Of a stretch of DNA of 64,000 nt, positions 21,624 to 31,026 are shown piece after piece. The position numbers and the translations under genes are program-made. Positions within the stretch are counted from its first letter, which is position 1. Every line of letters starts with the position of its first letter. Origin of the DNA: Cladosporium sp. IMV 00045 (Eukaryota > Ascomycota > Dothideomycetes > Cladosporiales > Cladosporiaceae); the NCBI GenBank assembly GCA_001931905.2, contig MSJI02000360.1, forward strand, positions 1-64,000, read 5' to 3'. The notes beneath the pieces are model-generated. The model was given only the letters and a program-made list of their open reading frames with translations. It did no database searches and was not told where the DNA came from.

Positions 21624-23448
21624 ATGTCACCCATTCCCGCCAAAGACCATCAGGAGAAGCTTGACATCGACATTGACTCGCCGCCGCATCCCGAGGATGA
21701 TAGCGATGGCGCGCACTCCAGGAGCAAGGCTGACGAAGAGAAACGCGACCACCGTGATATGCGTCGACTCGGCAGGGCTCAGGAGCTGGTGGTATGTTGA
21801 CGAATGTTTGGAGAAGCAAGTTCTTTGGCTGACTTCGTTCCAAGCGCCGTTTCCGCTTCTTCAGCATCGTTGGCTACGTTATCGTGCTCGGTCTTACCTG
21901 GGAATTTTCCATCGTTACTTCGATTTTCTCTCTGGCCAACGGCGGTACTGCTGGAGCGATATGGCTTGTTCTCATCGTCACTTTTGGCATGTTCAATGTC
22001 ATGCTCTCATTGGCAGAAATGGCCAGCATGGCACCAACATCGGGAGGTCAATACCATTGGGTTTCAGAGTTTGCGCCTGCAAAATACCAAAAGCAGCTCT
22101 CGTATGCTGTTGGTTGGCTGGTGGCCCTTGGATGGCAATCTGCTATGCCCACGGTTGCGTTTGTTGGCGCACAGCAGACACTCGCCTTGATCTCTGTCTG
22201 CAAGTCTGGTAAGTGATTGCATGACAGATGCAACTTGCGTTTATGCTGATCAGATCACCAGACTTTGTCATTCAAGGCTGGCATGGCGCGTTGCTCACCA
22301 TGGCTTACGTTTTAAGCGCCATCTTGTTCAACACATACGCCATAGGAAAGATGCCTGTCCTCGAAGGTCTTGCTGTGGTCCTCCACATCTTTGGCTTTTT
22401 CGCGTTCCTCATCATCTTCTGGGTAATGGGACCGCGTGCACCTGCCGAGCAAACCTTAACCACATTCTCTGACGATAATGGCTGGGGATCGCTGGGTCTT
22501 GCCACTTTAATCGGCATGGTTGGGCCAACCACCACCTATCTAGGTGCTGATTCTGCTGTCCATTTGGCCGAGGAGCTCAAGGATGCTTCCTATGTCCTAC
22601 CGAGGGCCATGTTTTCTGCTGCCATCATCAACTGTGAGTCCTTTGACCAGGCAAATCGGCTTCTACGTACTGATATGAATCGCAGATGTCCTCGGCTTCG
22701 TCATGACCCTCACCTTCATGTTCGCGCTCGGCAACATCGAAGAGGATCTAAACGACCCCAGCGGCCAACCTTGGGTCGCCGTGATCCTGCGTATCACCGG
22801 CTCTCGCGCTGCAACGATCATTCTCATCCTAATCATGATGTTCATGTACTTCTTCTGCGCCGTCAACCAAGTGACGTGCTCCTCTCGCCAGGTCTTCGCT
22901 TTTGCCCGCGACAAAGGCCTCCCTTACCACGAGTTCCTGAGCCGCGTTAATCGCAACGGCGTTCCCACGAACTCCGTTTACGTCACGCTTGCTTACACCT
23001 GCATTCTGGCGCTGATTATTATCGGCTCGCAGACCGCTTTCAACATCATTCTGTCTGTCTCGGCAACAGGTCTGTTCACCTCGTACCTCGTCGTCATCAG
23101 CACCGTACTCGCACGCAAGCTCCGCAACGAGCCATTTCCGGCTTCACGCTTTGAGATTCCCAGGACTATCGGAATCGTCGTCAACATCATCGCCATCTGT
23201 TTCCTGAGCGTCGCGTTCTTGTTTCTTTTCTTCCCAGCTGCACCAGCGCCAAACGCGGCAGACATGAATTGGGGCATCCTGATCTACGGCGTGGTAATCT
23301 TGTTTAGCATACTTTACTACCACATGAAGGGGAAGCACCAGTACGATGTAAGTCTTTTTCAATCGCTATGGTATTGCGATCCACATACTGATGATATCTG
23401 CAGGGTCCGGTCTCATATGTCCGACATGAGTATGATCATACATTGTAG
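21624..23448 (+). CDS. APC-family amino acid/GABA permease
   Basis: The product is 536 residues from five exons: 21624-21791, 21845-22208, 22262-22633, 22686-23347 and 23404-23448. The phases agree throughout, and the last exon encodes only 14 residues plus stop. After a polar cytosolic N-terminus about 12 hydrophobic helices follow, opening with FFSIVGYVIVLGLTWEFSIV and the SLAEMASMAPTSGGQYHWV block that is diagnostic of the GABA/choline/amino-acid permease group (UGA4, HNM1, BIO5 relatives). The third exon restores the FxxQGWHG block. It imports small amines or amino acids across the plasma membrane; the substrate is not determined. An alternative donor/acceptor near 22214/22253 was rejected as less canonical. 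Confidence 0.9.
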
Positions 23449-23830
23449 CAGGACCCAAAAGATAAACCTTCGGCGATCGACATCGATCTTGTGTACACAT
23501 GTAAATGTTGTGTAAAAACAGTCTCAGACAGCTACCACGATGTCTCATGTCCTAAATATCATTGAGGCCAAGGCGTTCATTAAACAGGCAGTCACTGGAA
23601 GACTGATGAATCATAATATAAATTTCTTCACAGGCTGAACAAGATGAAGAAAATACCCATGTTATTAATCCATCCAGTTTAACGACATGTCCGACTTCAC
23701 GCAGACCCAAAGCTTCCGTTTATCTCGGTGCACTCAGACTTAGAGCAGATGCTTGAGAAGACAATCCAAGGTCTCGATTTTGGAATTGCGGGTCCGAAAA
23801 TTGTGCTGCAGATGTGCGCTGATAATGCGC

Positions 23831-23866
23831 AAATCCCAATCTGAAGTCAAATCCCAATCTGAAGTC
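23831..23866. repeat. 18 bp perfect tandem duplication
   Basis: The unit aaatcccaatctgaagtc occurs twice head to tail. Confidence 0.95.
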
Positions 23867-25530
23867 ATGAGCATGGGTCAAAGTCTCGAAACCCGGAAGC
23901 GGCTCACCAAGAGAGAACCATTTGAGACCTTGTGATGTGGTAAAGCACTGGAGATGCATCAGAAAGTCACCTTATGTTGGTCAACCTAAATCAGCGTCGA
24001 CAAACCTGGATCCCATCGTCTGAGACAAGTAGTGTATAGGATGACAAAGTCATCGTAACTTTATACAGTCTGCTTTATGCTTCGATATTGCTCACGAATA
24101 TCGCCCGGTATGTTACAACATTACCTACGAGCCCGACTTACTTATACGTCTTCTGTCGTCGTGGTCTATGCGATGCTAGAGAGCCGTGTTGAAATGGGAG
24201 TCAATAAATAGAAGAAACAGCCTGCTGTTTCACGATATAGGAACAGATGAGGAAGCAGCCGGCTGAGCGCTAGAGCAAGGCGTGGATTCGCTATGTTGAG
24301 TTGCCCCCCTAGGCTCAAGAGCGGACTCCGCAGGGTTAATGCGAGCGGCAATCTAGTAGCCTGTCCGCGGTACAGCATCGCGGTTCTGAGCAGGTACGAG
24401 TGTGGATCGCCTCTGAGGTTCTTAGATCGTAGCCAACCGATAGCGGCCCTTGCACGCTAAGTTACTAGGAACTATGAGATAGCGTCGCTGAATGTACATC
24501 TGATGGCTCGCATCTCATAGGATATCCTACACCCTGCGGGCAGACGGGATATGAGAGGAGCTGCTAGAACGAATTGACACGCGACATGAGTCCGCCGGTA
24601 TAATCTGTGCTTCCAAGCGAGGAGAGGATACTGCTGTCTCTACAGTACCTAATCTTCCCCTTGCTCTGTGGTACCACTCTCTTCACATGAGCAGATTACT
24701 CTCATATCACGAGAAGCAACGAGCAAGCTAGGATAAAAGCACAATTACCTCTAAGGTTGATTGATTAGAGCAAGAGTTACTGTGGGGGAAAGCGATTCCC
24801 AGGCATGGACGGGCGACAACCGTATTCTCATGCTCCGGAAACCTGGATTCAGCAGCTACGGTCTTCAAGATCACGTGCGAAGGCGATCGCCAGGTGTGGC
24901 CGGGAAGCGTCGAGCCCGTTCATAGGCAGGTGACAGCCCTATACTCCGTCCAAGATTCCCTAATCTCACCTTTCTCTGTATCTCTAGAAAGCGTCGTCTT
25001 ATAGTATTCTAAGGCGAACATCTTGAGGCTAACCACTCTGTTTTCAACTAGGATCCGAAATCCAATTTCCAGGATTTAGAGCCCGAGGCTTATACTGTAT
25101 AGTCTAAGACGGTCCCCTTGGAAAGCCCGCGAATCTGCCACTTTGCCTCGACATGTGGCCACCGCCGAACCGAGAGCGTTCGGCGGTTACAAAGTAATAG
25201 GCACGAAATCAGAGATTGATATGTCACCACGACGCTCGGTTGGCTGCATGCTCTGCACTCTGGCGGCCTGAGGCAAGTGTTCCGCATATGAGATGATGGA
25301 ATGGAGTTTTTTTCGTCTGTAACACGGGATGCGAGTAGAAACCTGATGTTAGCCTGTGCTTGTGGAAGCGAAGCAAGACCCTAAAACAAAGTATACCACT
25401 TTGCTAGAGTTGGCAACGCAGGCCGCCAATCGTAGCGGGAAGCGTTTGATGGTCGGGATAAATTCTATGCTCTATATGCATATCCGGTCAGATGAGAGGT
25501 GAAGTGTGAAACCAGAAAGCGACCGCGAGC

Positions 25531-25560
25531 TTTTTTTTTTTTTTTTTTTTTCTTTTTTTT
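25531..25560. repeat. T21-C-T8 homopolymer tract
   Basis: Twenty-one Ts, one C and eight Ts, lying about 77 bp beyond the P450nor stop codon. On the sense strand of P450nor it reads as a long A tract in the 3' flank. Confidence 0.95.
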
Positions 25561-26451
25561 GAAAGCGAATGGTACGGCTATATCCATCTCAAAATACACG
25601 AGAACCAGCTATGGTAGCCCAGGAGCGGTTAATCTATTACCACGTGACTGGCATGGCGGTAATTCCCATGTTCTGTGTAGCCGGCGTGTATTCCAGGTCG
25701 TCGGCGGGTTTCGCGAGCTTCAAGTCCGGAAGACGTTGATAGAGAACACCTGTAGAACCCATCAACTGGATGAAATCTTATACGTAAGGTAAGGATGTGC
25801 CTACCGAAGACTTCTTCGAGCTCAGCCCGAGACAACCACTCGCCCTGACAACGGTGGGGCCCCCAACCGAATCCAAGAACATCCTCAGGCTCAATTTGAC
25901 GGTGAATGTCGAATTGATTCGGGTTCGTGAAATGTTCTTCGTCGCGATCCGCGGATTGGACCGAACAAATAAGTTTGTCGCCTTTCTTTATAGTCTGAAG
26001 TCGCAATTCACGTCAGCAGGTGATGCTCCCTTGATTGAAAAGGAGGGAAGAGCTTACCTGCCCACCTATTTCAACATCCTCGTTGACTGCACGCCGGCTG
26101 TTAAGGGCAGACGTTGTGTTGTAGCGGGTCAACTCCATAACGACATCTTTAGCGAGTTTTGGATCCTTCTTCAGCTCGTCGCGCTGATCCGCGTGTAAAT
26201 GTAAGGTAACAACCCCGAGGGCGATTGAGTTGATGAGTGCAGCATTGCCAGCGACAAGCACGAGGAAAGCTAGGTTGACAATCTCATCCAGGGTAAGCTT
26301 GCCCTGCTTATACGGGCCCTGGACCAGATGGCTGACAAGGTCGTCTTTCGGGCTCGCGACTCGCTTATTCACGAAGTCTTTCATGTAAGTCTGCAGGTTC
26401 TGGTTGGAGGTCTGTGCGGCGTCACGCGCTGTGCTGGTGCGGACTTCGCTA

Positions 26452-26632
26452 TAACCGTCTGCAAAATGTGTGGTGCAGGTGGTCAATGCTTAGCCGGCTT
26501 TCCAGCTTTGTATGGGGATCCTCATACAAACGTGGAAACCAGCTATAGCATCACCTCGTCGTCGCCCCAAACAGGACCCTGTCGTCAATCCAGCAGTGGT
26601 ATAGGCATTTGAAGGTGTTGTTGGCCATTTGC
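26452..26632 (+). repeat. left terminal inverted repeat
   Basis: Begins TAACCGTCTGCAAAATG. The outer 100 bp pair almost perfectly with the right end (one substitution, one 3 bp indel, plus transitions in the outermost 8 bp); a 40 bp inner block is identical. A perfect 8 bp palindrome pair (TTTGTATG...CATACAAA, 26507-26530) sits inside. Confidence 0.92.
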
Positions 26633-26696
26633 AATGAGGTCCAGCGCTAAGCGAGCCTCACGGCCCTTATAGAGGCTATAGGAGGCGCAGGAGGCA

Positions 26697-28319
26697 TTGC
26701 CAACGCCAGTACCTACTGCGAAGAGGCGGAAGGTCACCTTATTGCCGCCTGCGCCTCCTAATCCAGAGCCGCCGTCGACGTTGATGCCGTGCACGATGCC
26801 TCCCGTTGAGGCAGTCTTATCGACACCGCCATACTCGCCTCTATTTACGACGTCCCTAATCGCCTATCCGCCTTCGTTACTACCTCGTACGCAATCCCCT
26901 CTCTTTATTAGCGATAACTAACCGGAGCAGGAGTAGGAGTAGGAGTAGGAGCCGAAGCCTATTAGGGCCTTAAAGTATAAACTCGAAGTGAGGCTAAAGG
27001 GTGGTAGTAGCCGTAGCGGTCGCACGATTAATAGCGTGAAGACGTAGTAGGTTAATAGCTAAGAACACGATTTAGCCCTCCTATTTGCGATAGATTAGTA
27101 GAAGGATCAAATCAAGGGCTATTAGGAAGTCGTGAGAAGTGAGGTTATAATAGACTAGTATGCCTATAGGTTAAAGGACAGGTATTACACCGATTTGAGC
27201 CCGCGCACGATACGAAGCGACTAGGAGGCCCTTATTAGTGAGGTTCTCGTTGATTTAGTGAAGGATAGCTATCGCGGTATCGCTATTAGCCTTACTATCC
27301 ATTGCGAGGTTATTAAATAGGCTCCGGAGGCTCCGGAGGCTACTACTACTAAGGCTACTACGCCTATTTAAGATGCTCCTATATAGACTCCTATATAGAC
27401 TCCTATATAGGCTCCTATATAGGCTCCTACATAGGCTCCGGAGCCTTCGCAACGAGGTCGTGCTAGTGCCACGAACCGCTAACTGTAGGAGGTGCCTCAG
27501 ATTGTCGCTAAATAGGCATCTCGAAGTAACTCGTCGTTTAAACTGCGCTCGCGATAGGTATGTAGTAATCGCTCCTATTTAAACTATTCGAAGCTATGCT
27601 TTGTCGTAGCACTAACGGACCCCCTTAAGCACTATTATCCTCTTTATCTAGATGTCATCGTGGCCTAGAACCAGGATATCTAGGCTAGCGCAGGTAATCT
27701 TAATCGGCCGTCGATTAGGACCTTCGCAATAATGAGGAACGTGAGGGAGGTAAAGGAGTACCGCCGTAAGCACGATTATCGTCGAATAGGTGGTGTAGGA
27801 GAGGTTAATTTAGCCTACGAGCGGCCACTAGCACTAATAGGAGGTCTCTAAGGCTAGCATATCACCGTTACGCCTCAGTTCTTCTTCGGCTACGACTCCT
27901 CGTCGTTTATATTGTAGTAGTAAGGCCGCCGGAGCCCTCTATAGGAGCATATTCGATTAGATAGCTCTCAAACTGCTCCGGACCAGCTAGTACTGGATTG
28001 CTTCGCCTGGTGCGCTTTGAAGGTCGATTGGCGCAACCGCCTAGCCGATTTAGACCGCCTAAAGGACCTATTTATCGCTAAGGACTATGCCCTACAAGAT
28101 ATTACTACTTTAACGAAGGCTAAATAGCGTAAAAAGGGGTTAATAGAAGGGCATCGGTTAAGGATAAAGCGATGTATTAATAGCTTCATAAGCGAGCGAG
28201 TAGCTACTCGAGGCTAGATACTAGGAATTTAGCTAGGAATTTAGTATTTCTATGGCTTACTTCGTAATATTACTACGCACGCATTATTACTCCGTTTCTA
28301 TCGCGGTTTAAACTATTGA
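26697..28319 (+). pseudogene. 540-codon RIP-mutated frame of unknown function carried by the transposon
   Basis: From an ATG 65 bp inside the left repeat, one frame stays in register for 540 codons and meets its first TGA at 28317-28319. All of the roughly 35 internal stops are TAG or TAA, which RIP makes from CAG/CAA (Gln) or TGG (Trp). The N-terminus (MPTPVPTAKRRKVTLLPPA) is basic then proline rich; a segment with YRLKDRYYTDLSPRTIRSD and EALISEVLVDLVKDSYRG follows; then a (A/T)PIQ-type tetrapeptide repeat (Q now stop) at 27375-27434; the C-terminus is basic (RKKGLIEGHRLRIKRC). I do not recognise the family. It converges on the transposase. Confidence 0.72.
27375..27434 (+). repeat. 12 bp x5 minisatellite within the cargo frame
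   Basis: Five units of [GA]CTCCTATATAG with one change in the last (ACATAG). In frame they read [A/T]-P-I-stop, where the stop is probably a former CAG. Confidence 0.9.
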
Positions 28320-28619
28320 AAAGCGCTCGCTTTACTCTTTATGCTTATTAAATAATACCTTGAAAATCTATAATACTGGTTGCGTAGTAATTACCTACTT
28401 TAAAAGTAATAATAATAATGTCCTATAATCTCCGTAATTTCGCTCCGGAAGCGGCCGGCCCGCTCGGCCCTAGGTTTTAGCGTGTTATTTCCGTGTTTTC
28501 GCACCCCACTAATCCTAATTAGGCAGTCGCAATATCAACTTTTGAATAATTGACTTAGTCGAATTTAGGGCCTCAAAACCTATATCCGCTCTCACGATAA
28601 TAACCTTGAATATTACCTA

Positions 28620-29567
28620 TTACCTCCTACGTAGCGTACGACAGAAATACGCCAAAATTCCCGAAGACTACTACTATTACTATATTCCTTTTTATCCACG
28701 CCTTTAGTATATTAAACGTCTATTCGATTGGGTTTAAATCCGGCGAATATAGTAGTAGATATAGCAGTTAGTAGCTAGCTGCTTCGACTATCGCTCTTAA
28801 CGACGGGTCGTAATAGATAGAGGCATTATCTAGCACGATTACTATGCCTATATCGAGGTACGGCAGTATACGATTAGCGACAAACTAATTGAATACCGCT
28901 TGGTTAATACCGGCCTGTAGGATCAAGGGCTCTAGCAAATAGCCGTCGATTATGAGGGCTAGTAGGATGCTCTACCGTGTATACCACTTTGTTAATACCA
29001 AATCCGTGCAATCGACTCCTACGGGCGACTACCTACGCTTCCTATATCCTGTTCGCTCGTTGGATGCACTCTCATCTAAGAACACTAGCCTATCTGCTAG
29101 ATACTAGGCTATCTTCGTTATAAACATCGCTCGGAGCGTGGTATTAGCTTTAAGCGCTCGTCGTTTTAATACCTTTCGAGACTAACTACGCTTCTTAAGG
29201 ATGCGGCCCACGGTAGTCTTATGCAGATGAACTTCGAATTGGTCGTAGATGGCTAGGGCCACCTCGTCGAGGTATGCCGTCGGTCGGTCATTGAGATAAG
29301 CGAGGATAAACTGGCTATATTAGCAGCTGGTGCTAGTATAGGAGTAGGAGTAGGTATATCCTCTTAGGCTAGCGTAAGCGCGCGCGGCCGTCCTTTAACA
29401 ACGCCTCCTGTCGGTACGTAAGGGCTGTTGAATAGATTGAGATTGCGATCTATCCTTCGGATGGTGTTCCTATGCAATAGGAGCTGGCGAGCGATAGCCG
29501 ATTGAGAGTAGCCTTCTTCGAGCAGGTGCTATATCTGTGTAGTAATATGAGGCGCCAGGCGAGCCAT
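28620..29567 (-). pseudogene. Tc1-family D34E transposase relic
   Basis: The frame starts with an ATG at 29567, 20 bp inside the right repeat. A helix-turn-helix region follows (EEGYSQSAIARQLLLHRNTI). After one frame change near 29330-29400 the catalytic core reads FLDESA (Asp codon 29076-29074), IVLDNASIYYDP (Asp codon 28830-28828) and YSPDLNPIE (Glu codon 28725-28723). Thirty-four residues separate the second Asp and the Glu, the D34E spacing of Tc1. In-frame stops are TAG/TAA only. The His normally found after DNAS is Tyr (CAC to TAC), again RIP-like. No product is expected. Confidence 0.9.
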
Positions 29568-29586
29568 GGGACCAGCAATAATACCA

Positions 29587-29783
29587 GCAAATGGCCAACA
29601 ACACCTTCAAATGCCTATACCACTGCAAATTTGACGACAAGGTCTTATTTGGGGGTCGACAACGAGGTCAAAAGTGTGATGCTGGTGCTGGTTTCCACGT
29701 TTGTATGAGGATCCCCATACAAAGCTGGAAAGCCGGCTAAGCCTCGCATTGACCACCTGCACCAGACATTTTGCAGATGATTG
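29587..29783 (-). repeat. right terminal inverted repeat
   Basis: Reverse complement of the left repeat, ending CATTTTGCAGATGATTG at 29783 next to TA. It is about 16 bp longer owing to small indels. CpA and TpG are retained, unlike the element interior. Confidence 0.92.
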
Positions 29784-30306
29784 TATCCTTCGATAGCTCC
29801 GGGATGTCTTCCTCCGGAACGCCCAGAAGATGATAGATGACTTGGGGCGGCACTAGGCCTGCGAACTCTTGCACGAAGTCTACAGGCTTCTCTGTATGCT
29901 CGCCATGCTTTTTGATGAGGTTGTCGAGGTTCGTCTCGACCACTCGCCTCATCATCGGCCGCAGCTTCTCGGCCGCCTCTGGGGTGAACCATGATTCTAG
30001 CATCTCGCGCTGCTCATCATGCTCCGGGTTATCAAGGTTCACGAAAGTCGGCGTTTGTTCCTTAGCCTTAGCGCCACCTTCGTGGATCTCTGGATACGAC
30101 GTATGCCGCCTGTCGGCGGAAAGATCAGGTGAAGCCAAAGCCTCGCAGCAATCTTTGCGCTTTGTTAACAGCCAGGACTGGCTGTTATCGAAGAGCTTCA
30201 CTTTTGTGATGGGACATTTGCGACGTAGCTCGGCGTTTTCCGGAGGTGGATGGAATGTTTCGCGCCTCGCGAAAGGGAAGGTGAGTGTCTCGGGAGAATG
30301 ATGCAT

Positions 30307-31026
30307 TCTTGAATGTTATGTTTGAAGCGTGCTAAATGATGAGGGAGCAATTTCAGACGATAGGTGGTTGATTATTTCCAATGCACACCACTGGAGCAGG
30401 GGCTGCATCTACTGTTTGTATAGACACCGGCTCGACCGGGTCCGGCCTCACTACATAGCCGGCTATGCCAGTCCTAATTTCACGACATCATAGGTGACGG
30501 TCTATATACGTGTCTATCTGCATAGCTGAAACAGAGTTTGTACTTGCTCGATGCACAAAGCCTTGTACATTCACCTTCCCAAGTCGATAGTAGACGTAGC
30601 ATAGCACGCCTACGTCTCCTCCAGCTCCTCTTCCACAGCGGTTAGATCACACACATCTACTTACAGTGAGCCATGGGCTATCTCTCATATAGGCAGAGTG
30701 CTAACAACTTGTTAGATTATAACGTCGATCTCGTTCTCAACTTCAAAATTTACAACTCATTGCAGGGATTGTAGTTCTGGCTTTGGATAGTCGAACTCTG
30801 ATATGTGTTCTGTCATCACAATGCGTCAGGACCATGAACATATGGTGAATCTATAAGTCCCGCGGGTGCCCGCGGAATGTGTCGCGAAGGCACAGCCTTG
30901 CTCTCTTGTCATCGTGACATCGCGGTAGGTGATTGTGAAGCTTGTTCAAACGATGCTCGATAAGAGAAACTGGAAAGCGAGCCCTTGCGCGCTAAGGTAT
31001 AGTTTCGCTTTGGAAAACCGTCTGTC
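30307..31026. promoter_or_regulatory. shared divergent promoter, P450nor / nitrate reductase, with GATA sites
   Basis: 720 bp between the two ATGs. HGATAR matches (AreA/GATA-factor consensus) occur at 30358 (CGATAG), 30585 (CGATAG), 30679 (CTATCT, reverse of AGATAG) and 30958 (CGATAA). A clear NirA-type site was not seen. Nitrogen control is inferred from the motif and the genes. Confidence 0.5.

Larger units (their letters stand above)
23449..25636. other. gene-poor 2.2 kb stretch
   Basis: No coding frame of note. It has an 18 bp perfect tandem duplication (23831-23866), a 9 bp inverted repeat (CTATGAGAT near 24471 and ATCTCATAG near 24511), two loosely similar GC-rich segments near 24790 and 24880, and a 30 bp T tract at 25531-25560. 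It probably consists of decayed repeats. Confidence 0.5.
26452..29783. mobile_element. Tc1/mariner-superfamily (D34E) DNA transposon, 3.3 kb, inactivated
   Basis: Both ends abut TA (26450-26451 and 29784-29785), the Tc1/mariner target duplication. The ends are inverted repeats of about 181 bp (left) and 197 bp (right). Inside are a minus-strand transposase relic (29567 down to about 28620) and a convergent plus-strand 540-codon frame (26697-28319). At 3332 bp it is much larger than a classical Tc1 element (1.2-2 kb) because of that second frame. The interior is strongly depleted in CA/TG and rich in TA, as expected from RIP; the terminal repeats are not. The element is dead for its own transposition. 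Confidence 0.9.
25637..30306 (-). pseudogene. nitric oxide reductase P450 (P450nor, CYP55 family) split by a transposon
   Basis: The coding sequence runs on the minus strand in pieces: 30306-29784 (N-terminal 174 codons), then after the element 26449-26058, 25994-25805 and 25749-25637. The last two junctions are ordinary introns (GTAAGC...CAG and GTAGGC...CAG). Taken together there are 405 codons plus stop, against about 403 for Fusarium P450nor, with no internal stop. Family marks are FPFAR near the start, FVNLDNPEHDEQR, the I-helix LVAGNAALIN, SANRDEE-like SADRDEE, and the haem loop FGWGPHRCQG with the Cys ligand. P450nor reduces NO to N2O directly with NAD(P)H. Reading stops within the inserted element, so the locus as it stands cannot make the enzyme unless the element leaves. 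Confidence 0.93.

Noticed and set aside
22209..22261. Alternative 41 bp intron in the permease (donor GTGATT, acceptor TGATCAG)
   Set aside because: The GTAAGT donor with the ACCAG acceptor is canonical, gives a normal length and restores the conserved F-x-x-QGWHG block.
25499..25792. Plus-strand frame through the T tract into P450nor
   Set aside because: Antisense to the P450nor 3' exon and built on a poly-Phe artefact.
26450..29785. The insert in P450nor read as a very long intron
   Set aside because: It has terminal inverted repeats, TA duplication and a transposase, no GT...AG at the exact junctions, and the two flanking TA copies explain the join without splicing.
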